Of a stretch of 64,000 nucleotides of DNA, positions 1 to 10,228 are shown piece after piece. How positions within the stretch are numbered: the stretch's first letter is position 1; every line of letters begins with the position of its first letter. The position numbers and the translations under genes were made by a program. Source of the stretch: Neelides folsomi (lineage: Eukaryota; Arthropoda; Collembola; Neelipleona; Neelidae); assembly GCA_034687125.1 (NCBI GenBank), contig JAQGBZ010000298.1, positions 1 through 64,000 on the forward strand, read 5' to 3'. The notes beneath the pieces were generated by a model. It saw only the letters and a program-made list of their open reading frames with translations. It searched no databases and was not told where the DNA came from.

Positions 1-146
1 AACCAATTGTTTAAAATCTATAATTTTATGATATTTGACAACAACGAATGGCATACTAGAAAATCATTTGATGTTATGTTAATGGTGTAAATTATGTTTA
101 AAGATTTAAATACTTAACGTGAATGCCTTGTATATTGTATTCTTAC

Positions 147-2667
147 TTTTGAGAAATGCAAATGATGCATTCCTTCAGCTATGTTCATTCCGCATAAGAG
201 CAAATTGTATGATGTAAGAAGCTCTGGAGTTGTTTCTGAATTTCTCCAATGAAGTAAAAGTTCTTTAAGTGGAATTCCTTCACCTTCAATTGGAAAATAC
301 ATGCTACCAGCGTTTTCAAAAAATCCTATGAACTTCACAACATTCTCGTGACTCCCGACCCGGATCAATTCCTCCACTTCAGCATACAGTTTTTCACCCA
401 ATTCAACAGAGCCCACAGCTGAATAATATAGAAAACCAATTAACTAAAATATAAATTAAAACTTATTTAGTAGTGTAAGAAAAGTTTAATTTAAAAACAT
501 ACATTTGTTGTGGAGGGAAGGCAGTGAAAACAAAGTGACAGGGCCGCCAGTCGTTTTCATGGCAGTAAGATACACCGGGCCAAAGGAGGAATTCCCAACC
601 AATGTACTCCGACCTTCGTCTTCCTCTGGACTTTCTAAAATATTCTTTGGCACATAGGAAACTTCTTTCAACTTTTCTAAAACTCGAAGTCTCGGGTCCT
701 CGTCATGGATGAAGGATGCGTGAGTGTAAGCTCCATTTGAACTTTCCTGCAATGAGAAAACAATAAAATGTACTTTTAGGAAAATTCCTTAATTCCTTTT
801 AATTTACTGGAAATGAGAGGAGCGATGAATCTCTTGTAGTCAATTGATGATTCTCCATATTTCGCTCTGGTATTGTTGGAGACCTTCGACGTCTCTTTGG
901 AACAAGACCGATCTTGAGAACGACGTAGGCGGATAAACAAGCCATAAGGATAAACCCACTCACTCCGATGGCAATCCAAAGACCCATCACGACCTTCGGG
1001 TCGCTGCCAATTACTTCATCTCGAACTTTTCAAAATATTTATTTCATTTAGAGGAATCGAGAGGTAATTGTTTTGAACATTATTTTCATTATTATTTTAA
1101 TGAAAATGAAAATGAAAATTTTATAATTAATGGGTTGGAAAATCACCTTTAGATGAACTTCGATCTATGTAAGCTGCTGTATGTTGTTCATGTGAAGTGG
1201 CAGAATAAGACGATTCCATAAAGCCACCCATTGTTGAAACAACACCGAGCTTTGGATGCCAATGCCCTTCTGGCATATGACCATTGTAATATCCACCATA
1301 CCAATACCCGTCTCCAATGTAAAACTTCGTAGGCAAATTCTGCATTAATAATATTTAGCAATTGAGTATTTACTTAAAATAATTTATATAGTTGTATTTA
1401 ATAAACCTCAGGAGAGAATTCCGCTGCTATGTAAAAATTGTATCCAAGATTCATTGAATCGTTCCAAGTGACGAGTTGATCCTTGTTGAAGAATGTGGCT
1501 CTTGAGTCGTCAATAAGCGCAATGCGATAGGCAGAGATCGGACCTCTCGTGTTATTAGCACTCACGAGTGTAATCCCCATTGTGTGCCGATCTTGACGGA
1601 AGACAGAAGGCGGTTGCGGAATTTCCGGTACTCCGATCTTTGTCCAAAGGGTCACGGATGTAGGTGCGGAGGGCCCTTCCGAATTAACAGCACTCACTGA
1701 TACATTGTACTGGGTGCCTGGTTGAAGACCAACGAGATAATTCTCTTCTTTCCCATCCGACACTTCCCATTTACTCATTTGAAGTGAACTCTGAAAAGAA
1801 AGCAGAAGTGAGTGAAAATTAAACATTAGGACAATAATTAATAAACAATTTTACATGAGAGTAAGAGAAGATTGGCTTGGCTGTTATGAGGTAGCCCTTC
1901 AATTGACCATTTGTCGCCTTTGGTTTAACCCAAGAAATTCGGAGAGAGTTCTCGGCCCTTTGGAGAAGCATTACTTGCTGAACCGAAGAAGGAACTATGT
2001 AAAAGAAGATTAGCATTTAGTATTTTAAATAGATCAACTTGAAAAGTGAGAATATCTCACTTCCCATTTCGGACTTTGAACATTAGTAAGGAGAAAAAAT
2101 AAACACCTTTGAACTCTGTATCGTAAATTGAATAAGAGGTTGTTGATCCGCAGAAACTGTCAGTGTGCGGACGAGAGCAATTGTCACAAGCCCCAAGTCC
2201 ATTTCTCCCATACGATGATCCGCAGCGGCAAGCTAGATTTGTTTGTTCTTTGGTGACCCCAGCATATCTAAAAAAACAGGTAAAGTTTGAGTAGTTAAGT
2301 TGCTAAAAGGGAAATGATTTTGTTTGAAATTATAGTTGATTAATATTTAAGTGGTAATTATTAATTCTTAAAATGTTATTTCACCTAAACGAGTCATAAG
2401 CACAGGCATTGATGCACTGGTCGACCGAATCTCGTGCAATTGGAGATCGAGGGTCGAACCAAAGGTCAAGGGCTGGACCTTCAGCGACTCCTTCCTCTTT
2501 CTTATAACATCCCAAGTGAATCCGTCCCCGCCCATCTGTAAATATTAATTTATATGCATGGATTAGGAATGGTTTAAATGGAAATCTAATCGAATAACTT
2601 AAAATGAAATGCTCTCACCTACTACTACAGAGAGAAACGTCAAAATAATAAAATAAAGTTGATCCAT
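147..2667 (-). CDS. WSC-FN3-FN3 receptor with tyrosine-kinase-like domain (3' end off window)
   Basis: Type I membrane receptor. Hand-spliced minus exons: 2667-2619, 2535-2385, 2267-2107, 1994-1855, 1790-1407, 1339-1147, 1019-808, 746-503, 418-147 (602 codons; continues past the left edge). Order: signal peptide (residues 1-16, MDQLYFIILTFLSVVV); Cys-rich WSC-like domain (about 18-119, beginning with a GCYK motif and ending YSIYD); FN3 at about 121-218; second FN3-like domain 219 to about 320; transmembrane helix about 369-391 followed by a KRRRR stop-transfer; N-lobe of a receptor-tyrosine-kinase-like domain from about 466. The Gly loop is degenerate (GNSSFG, 481-486) and the position of the usual beta-3 lysine (VAxK) reads VTLF, with Phe503. 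The alpha-C Glu appears present (E525). The catalytic HRD loop and DFG lie outside the window, so pseudokinase status is inference. The start is supported by the signal peptide. Domain calls are by pattern only; I know no named orthologue. Confidence 0.85.
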
Positions 2668-3202
2668 TCACTTAGAGTTTCAGCCGCCAGAATTGTAATA
2701 ATTAGTTAAAAATGTACTTTGTACTGAAAATTATAAATATGTTTGCTGGCGAGTTTACAATTTGATTTTGGAAAACCTTCGACCTCACAATCCGATAAAA
2801 TTACATTAATGGAATGGCGAGTAATTTAAAAAAATGTCGAGGGTCACTCGGCCCTCGTCGAGAACTCCCCGACTCTGGTTAATGTCAACCATGGGGATTG
2901 GAATTTTCCCATTTGAACTCTGTCTGACTGTGGGACTCACCGAGCAAAGCTTTTAGTTCCCAATTGAATTGCTAAGGGTTGAATGCAACAATAAATTATA
3001 TTAGCGACTAAAATATGTCTCAATTCTAATAAGATTTTGCTTGATATGTATTTTCCTTTTTCTTTCTCATTCGTAAATCTTGAATAATTTTTTACCTTTA
3101 ATTAACATTAACAATTTAAACTTTTCATCCAATTAATTGTTAAATTTTATTTCTTCAATCATCAATTCTTGAGGGAAAGTTATTTTACATTGTCTTTGCA
3201 CA
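2668..3202. promoter_or_regulatory. Divergent intergenic region between receptor gene and ERAL1
   Basis: 535 bp between the two start codons of head-to-head genes. It must hold both promoters and 5' UTRs. I see no TATA box in a convincing position and no repeat. The bidirectional-promoter role is inferred from layout. Confidence 0.5.
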
Positions 3203-5079
3203 ATGTCACTAATATTCTCACTAAGGTTTTGTGTAAGGCAACTCAACACTTCAAATTCAATTCGGCTTTGCAGCAGTTTCGTAAGTGATTTTAGTTAATT
3301 ACAAATTTCATAATTTTAACGTGGCATGATTTATATTATATATTTAGAATAGAGGAATTATCAAATATAAATTTATGATGTAATATCATTTTAGGCGGTT
3401 CGTAATAATGATATTGCGGTGATTCGTTCGAACGAAGAAAAAGTTCTCAAAGTTGCAATTATCGGAGTTCCAAATGCTGGAAAAAGCACACTTATAAACC
3501 AACTATTGGATCTCAATGTAAAAACATTTATTTTTTATCCTTACATTTATAAGAAACTTTATATGGCATTATGATCTTCTAATTATATAGAGAAGTTAAT
3601 GTAGTAATGATTTAAAGGTTTGCCCTGTTTCAAAGCGTCCGCACACAACAAGAAAGGGTCAACGGGCAGCGTTACTTGATCAATCAACCCAAGTTATTTT
3701 TCTCGACACTCCAGGACTTGTTAACTCAAAAGAAAAAAAGAAGTGATGTTTACATATATATCAAAAATACAATTTTACGAAAACATATTATGATAAACAT
3801 AGATTGAATGATTATTGAATTTTTTGTATAACTATTTTAAATCTTTTTTTCTTTTCAGATTTTCATTTAACGATGATTTTGTTAATTCTCCTGAAAATGC
3901 AATTAAACGTGCAGATCTGGTGGCAGTTCTTCATGAAGTTTCGAGTAAAATCTATCGGAATAAATTAGACAGGAAACTGATTAAAATTCTCGAAAAGTTT
4001 TATATGAAAAAGACCATACTGATTTTAAATAAGGTAATTTATTATCTTCACATATCCATATAATTGCTGCATGATACAAATCATTACTCTCTTTTCCAGA
4101 TTGATGTCTTAAGATCTAAATTAAATTTGCTTGAAAGTGTTAGAATATTAACTAATGGGAAGGTGAACCAAAAGCCTGTCCCTGTTAGCTATGGCTATCA
4201 GAGTCACGAAAAATTGAATATGGAGGAGATTTTAAAGGTTGCAAAGAAAGAAGAATTTGTAAATACCGAGGAACCCAACAATGTTGAATATGGTAAACTA
4301 TTAATATTTATATTTTATTACAATACATAGCAGTAGATTCCAGTATTAGAATTTATTCTTGTGTGTATCAAAATTATTATAAAGGTGTCTGTTGTTTCTT
4401 ATCGTGATCTTTTTCAATTCCCTTTGCTAGAAGAGAAAGTTGGATGGGGATCATTTGATGAAGTATTCATGATTTCTGCATTACATGGTGATGGTGTTTC
4501 AGATCTTAAGGTTTGTCAAACTCGTATTAATTGAACCATTTTTAAAAGAAAGTCAATTACGATTGATTTATATTTCTAATAATTAATTGCTGTTGAATTT
4601 ATATGGTTTATTAACTTTGCAGAAATACTTTGTCAATAATGCTGAGCCAAGTCCTTGGGAACACAAAGATGATTTTGTGACTGATATTCCAACGTCTGAT
4701 TTAATTATTGATATTATTAAAGCCAAAATCCTTGAGCATCTTCCCCACGAAGTTCCTTACAAAATAAGCCCTAAATTGGAAATGTGGGAGCCAATGGAAG
4801 ACGGTATTTGAACTAGTTATAAATTATTTGACATTATTTAATTATTCTTAAACTTAGATCTAAATAGGAATTTATTTGTACTTTAAAGGAACGATTCGAA
4901 TAGGAGTTACAATTTTATGTCCAACGGAGAGGTACAAAAAAGTCGTGATTGGATATCAAGGGCAACATATTCAACGAATAACTACCGAATCAAAAAATGA
5001 TTTAATGAGAGTTTTGGGCAAATACGTGGATCTTATCATTCAAGTCAATGAAATTAAGAAAGAAAAGAATAACTCGTGA
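3203..5079 (+). CDS. ERAL1: Era-like GTPase, mitochondrial (ERAL1)
   Basis: GTPase that in the known family binds the 3' end of mitochondrial small-subunit rRNA and aids 28S subunit assembly. Exons: 3203-3280, 3395-3517, 3618-3742, 3859-4033, 4100-4292, 4431-4510, 4623-4803, 4868-5079; 388 aa, usual for an Era plus targeting sequence. The N-terminus (MSLIFSLRFCVRQ..., rich in Arg and Ser, no acid) fits a mitochondrial presequence. G1 is GVPNAGKST (50-58), switch I carries PHTTR (75-79), G3 is DTPG (97-100), G4 is NKID (166-169, split by an intron) and G5 lies in SALHGDG. The C-terminus is a KH domain with IGYQGQHIQRI, the RNA-binding GxxG-type loop. An ATTAAA polyadenylation signal lies 24 bp after the stop (5103-5108). 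Convergent with the AIFM3-like gene downstream. Confidence 0.95.
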
Positions 5080-5866
5080 ATGAGTTAAATGTTTGAATTT
5101 TTATTAAAGCTTGTTTTATATCCTACAAACGTGACTCACTATTAACATTTATTGTAAGTACTATTCACATACACGAGTTATTTATTTTAGTCAAACAGTC
5201 AAAATCTTAAATTTTATAGTTAATAACATAAAAACTTAATATTTTTGTTTTCGTTTCCTTGATAAATCACATTGTGGTATTTATTCATTTAGATAGGCAC
5301 CTAACATTTTAGTAATATGCACAACCAAATGGGTTATGTAATGGACCAACTAAATCGGAAATATCGCGATTTTAAACAATAATACTTTTAACACAGTTGC
5401 AACCTTTTTGTTCCCATGAGATCACAAATTCATCATTACAATTAATTATTAATAATAATTTTTTATTATAAGGAATTTAGTAAAATTCATATAATCTCTT
5501 TAAGAGTATTATAATTATTTGGTTAAGGTATAATTTGTTATTGATTTGCTCATGTTGATAGTCGAGATTGCATGATTAATTTCTAACAATATCAATCTAA
5601 ATATCTTTATAAATAATTCATGAATATTGGTCCATTGATTGTTCGTGAGATTCTCTAAAATAACTAGAATATGCCACTTTGTTAGTGACCATGTTATCTT
5701 TTAAATATTTAATTAATTGGTCTATTTTCAACAAATGTTCTATGAAGTCAGGAATGTCTGCATACCTATAATAGCATTGACTATTTTTATGACTGACCCA
5801 ACCCTACTTTATATTATTAGTGCTTTTAAGATTTTGCTAAACTTTAAATTCCTCACAAGTTTGGAA
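5080..5866. other. Convergent intergenic region (3' UTRs)
   Basis: About 790 bp of AT-rich sequence between the stops of ERAL1 and the AIFM3-like gene. It includes the ERAL1 poly(A) signal at 5103-5108. Nothing else recognisable. Confidence 0.6.
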
Positions 5867-8384
5867 TTAAAAGTCCCCTGTGTCAACTTGCCCAAATGTT
5901 GGTGAATTTGGGAATCTATCTAACACTTGTTGGGGGAATTCATCGATCCATTCTTGCCCTTGTTCCATCAGATCAGCAATTGTGACGCACAAAGGGTCGC
6001 ATCCCACAGTTGCAATTGCTATAATTTTCTTTTCACGGCGGTACAAGGTGCAGAATTCTTGGTTGGAAGGTTCGCCAAATATTACCGTTTCATCGAAGGC
6101 TTCTCCATATCCTACATATACATATTCATATGAAAATATATTAAATTATTAGCAATTCCGATTAACCTAGCTCAAAATCACTTTGTTCTCACCGGCATAA
6201 CGCAGATTGATTCCACAAACGGAAGTCCAAAAAAAAGGAATCAACTTTCCAATGTCACCATTTTGTCCCAAAAGACTCAAAGCTGCAGCTTTTCCATGCA
6301 TTTGAGCCACTTGCCAATGAGCGACAGACGCCTGACCTTTTGATGCAATCGCGAGAGGAAATGACGTGACGTCTCCAGCTGCATAAACCCCATTTATATT
6401 CGTTTCCATTTCCTAAAAGATAGAATACGTATATATGTATATTAAACATTCAAATATATTTAAATGATACCTTAAAGTTAAAATATACTTTTATTCAATT
6501 ATATAACTATTTGGCATGCAGTTGGTTATTTTATTCAAATAATATTATAATTACTTTATTGACCACCACAGCCCGAGATTTCTCATCTAAAATTATTGGC
6601 GATTTTTGCAGGAACAATGTATTTGGAACTGCTCCAATTGCCACTACGACGAGATTGCATGAGATTGAGAGATTTTTCTTGGTGATGACAGAGGTGACTT
6701 CCTGTGAGGAGTTTCCTTCGAATTTCTCAACTTGTTCAGAGGGATGAAACCTGATGTTTTCTTCTTTCAAGAGACGTTTAAGCAAAGGAACCCCCGTTCT
6801 GATCCCCAATATTCCACCATAAGGTGTTTGTGATCGGCTAAGAATGTCAATCTCTTTACATTTATCTTTAAGAGCTGAGGCAAGTTCCATAGCTATGAAC
6901 GATGAACCAACGATCACCAAACTGAGAAACAGAAAATGTGACATAATCAATTAGGATGTCAAAATATGCATATATGGTATACCATACATACATACCATAC
7001 ATAATAAATACTTTATTTCTAGTTTGAACAATTTAAGACAATACCTCTTCCCCTCGGCCAAGTCTTTGATCTGCTTCGAATCCTTGATTGAATATAAGTA
7101 GATTATATTGAATAAATCAAATCCAGGGATAGAAGCATCAAGTTCCCGTGGTCTATTTAGACAAATTATATTTATATAAACCAATTGATGTATTTTTTAA
7201 TATTTGTAATACATATATAAAATAATGACAAGATGTTAAAGAATTAATAATCACCTGACTCCAGTAGCAATGAGCAACTTATTAAATTTAATCTCTTCAT
7301 TGTTTGTGACGGTAACGACATTGTTGTCAAAATCCACATGGTCAACTTCGCTCTTCGTCATCACCTCAATGTCATGTTCCTGATGAAAAGTGATAAAAAT
7401 GAGAACATTATTTCCTCGATGGAATGGGCAGGTCCATACTTGAAAGAAGATCTCGGGTCTGAGCGAGATTTCTTCCCATTCTCGTCCTGGGAACTTGCTC
7501 AGCTTCGTCCTGTCATATGGCAAGTGTTGATCCTGAGTTATCATAACGACCCTTCCCTCGAAACCTCGTTGTCGTAATGTTTGGGCTGCTGTGGTTCCGG
7601 CAGCTCCTACACACCGCCAAATGTCAATCAACGTTCCTTTTGGAATGGTTGCCAACCTGCTCCAATGATGAGGAACACCACGTTGGAATTCTTCATTTTA
7701 CCCAAAGGGGGGGTCATGCTATCTTTAATTAGATCTCCGGTCCAAACGATAACGTTTTCTCCTTTGACCTTCACCTTATAAGTGGGAATGGAGTTGAGCC
7801 CAGGGAACTCTTCGATGTCACCTGGAACAGAACGAGTTGTTGATAGAATTAGGAAAGGATTTGTTGTGGGACATGGAAGTTAACAGATCATATAATGGAA
7901 GATCGTTTAATTGGCTAATGGGGGAAACCTGTAGTTAGACAAAATTTTGCTCCGTGCCATGGGCATTTGACTGCCGGTCCATTAACGAGCACACCTTTCG
8001 AGAGCGAAGCTCCATAATGTGTGCATTTTGACCCGACGGCGTAAAGTTGTCCTTTATAATTCGCAATCAGAACCCGCCCGTTATTGATCTTCACTTCCTT
8101 CAAACTAGAGAGAAAGAATACCATTTTGATCATTCCCTTTAGGGTCCTCCCTCGGTTGGTGTGAGGAGGGGAATTGGGAAGAAAATGATTTATTCTATTG
8201 GCAAACATTGATGAAAATTACCTGTTGGGAGGGAAGTCGTCTATTTTACCAACCAGCACGCCTTCAAAGGGGATAAAAGATTAATTGATAATTCAAGGTG
8301 TTGGATGGTCTTATGATAATTGATAAAAATTAAAGGCGAACCTGGACCGTCAAGTCCGGCTGAGCAACTTCCACCGACGCCCAT
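5867..8384 (-). CDS. AIFM3: AIFM3-like Rieske/FAD-NAD(P) oxidoreductase
   Basis: Apoptosis-inducing-factor-3-type flavoprotein with an N-terminal Rieske [2Fe-2S] domain fused to a pyridine-nucleotide-disulfide reductase fold. Exons (minus): 8384-8342, 8261-8222, 8104-7929, 7821-7657, 7606-7440, 7379-7255, 7152-7045, 6921-6555, 6412-6193, 6111-5867; 551 aa, near the family length. Rieske ligands: C55-x-H57 and C75-x-x-H78 (CTHYG and CPWHG). FAD Rossmann motif: GAGAAG (140-145). NAD motif: VGSSFIAME (279-287), where the third glycine of GxGxxG is alanine. The second FAD contact is GVYAAGD (405-411). The start gives MGVGGS, which matches an N-myristoylation consensus rather than a mitochondrial presequence. 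The intron 7380-7439 is 60 nt, in frame and stop-free, so its removal is assigned from family alignment, not from a frame break. Confidence 0.93.
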
Positions 8385-8690
8385 TTAAAGACTTTGAAGC
8401 TCCTCAAGGAAATTGACAAGTCACGCTAAATAACAAAAAAAATTTTTTGAATACGATGCGTAGTTAAATTAACTTTGCTCAATACAAATACAAAACTATT
8501 TCATATGTAATACATACACATAGGTACTCTAGGTATTATGTACTATTTGTCTGTAATAATAACAAAGACTACTTTATAAGATTTGGTCAAATTATAAAAA
8601 ACCGCAAACACATACTTCTGGTAATATACAATTAAAAATATTCATGAATTATTTGTATTTCCATCTAGTATATGCATAATGTATGGTACA

Positions 8691-9105
8691 CAGGGGCGTA
8701 GCGTGACTTGGTCCGGCCCGGAGGCGAGCGGCCATGGTCCGGCCCCTGTATATAATATACTCAAAATTCCATCAAAATTTTGAATATATCTATAGGTATA
8801 TAAATTTTTTAGTATTAAATAAATAAGATCATATTTTAAGCATTAATAAGAACCATAAGGGGGGCCGGACCTAGGCAAAATATATACTAGATATTATTCA
8901 AAAAATTAAACGAGATCACATTTGACGAGAATAAAAATAAATATGGACCTTGGTCAAGAGAAAATTTTAAAAAATTCAATTTTATTTAATCTAAAGTTCC
9001 TTGCAATTGGAAAAATATCTAGTGTCTACTCCGCATTGGTCCGGCCCCTCAGTTGTCCGGCCCGGAGTTGACAACTCCTCTTAACTCCTCGGCGCTACGC
9101 CCCTG
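8691..9105. mobile_element. hAT-type MITE with perfect 8-bp target duplication
   Basis: 415 bp element with 13-bp terminal inverted repeats CAGGGGCGTAGCG at 8691-8703 and the reverse complement at 9093-9105. Both copies are flanked directly by atggtaca (8683-8690 and 9106-9113), a perfect 8-bp target-site duplication. The 8-bp duplication and a terminus starting CAGGG (YARNG type) are diagnostic of the hAT superfamily. CCGGCCC motifs recur near both ends. No open reading frame, so it depends on a transposase elsewhere. Confidence 0.93.
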
Positions 9106-9156
9106 ATGGTACATATGGTACATACTCACTTAATGTCAGTCAGTAACAGTTATTAG

Positions 9157-10228
9157 TAAAGAGCGGATATTTATGCAAGGCAAACCCCGGAAACATGTAT
9201 GCAATATGCAGCCCAAAAATCGCTAAATATGCACGATATACATATGAATATAGTAAAGTTATAATTGAACTCCTGTGAACTCCATCATAAACTGTGGTTA
9301 GATTCAGATTGTGGTTAATGCTCCCGCTCCCGTATGACCCATAATGCTCGGCTCATGGAGCCTTGGTCGATGAGTTACACAGCGGAGTGATGACCTGATG
9401 TCAATAAAGGTCCGTGATAGTCTTAACTCTGTGGTTTATTCATGGACGTAGTCCATCCTACCGACCTAGCCCTAGCTTTACGAGCGAGTCCGAGTGACTC
9501 CTAATTGAGTGACTATAAGAGTCCCTCACCTTATATACTATGTACCACCTCACCACCCCACAATACATATAGGATCCTACTATATGCATATGGAAATATA
9601 CATTACAAGCTATTATTCGTATGTATAAATGGATATTAATTTACTTATTGACAACTAAATGGGCCTTTTTAAGATTATTTTGTCATCTATTACATAAAAA
9701 TGCTATTTCAATATCCTAATTGATTAATTATTTAGGTTATTAATTTCTGATATAAATATTGCATAGGTTTTGAATATTAAAATACTGTTACAACTTACAA
9801 TTAGCTTAAGTGTAGTATATAAACAGTAAATATTATACAATATGGTAGGTGTGATATGGATAGATTTAGTACCTTACAATTAAAACTATTGTCTTATTTG
9901 AATAATTATAACATTTATCATCTTTTGGATAAATAATTTTTATAAAATAATTTTTGCAATATGGTACTTATGCATATGAAGCTATGCGTGTATTAGTTTA
10001 TTTGTTAATTGGGTATAGAAAATCAATAAAGTAAGATACTTTAATAGTTTATTTTACTCAAAGTGTAACCCTTTCACTGAAAAATAATAAGGGCAAGTAT
10101 TTCAGTAAATAAATTCAATAAAATTTTCAAAAAGGCCAAATATATGCAAAATATGCAGACAATCCGAAAATATGTTAAATATGCAAAATATGCAAGGTAT
10201 ATGCAAAAACCTAAGAATCCGCTCTCTA
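9157..10228. mobile_element. Second non-autonomous hAT-like element
   Basis: About 1.07 kb element. The left end TAAAGAGCGGAT and the reverse-complemented right end TAGAGAGCGGAT match at 11 of 12 positions. It is flanked by gttattag on both sides (9149-9156 and 10229-10236). Both ends fit the hAT YARNG start. TATGCA motifs are repeated close to both termini (9171-9240 and 10138-10207), as transposase-binding subterminal repeats often are. No transposase frame is seen. Confidence 0.8.

Noticed and set aside
1100-1119. Short (ATGAAA)n run in a receptor intron
   Set aside because: Only about three units of simple sequence; no functional meaning can be supported.
6960-7010. CRISPR- or regulatory-type palindrome TATGGTATACCATA
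   Set aside because: Single AT-rich palindrome inside an intron, with similar CATACATAC words common across the window; low-complexity sequence.
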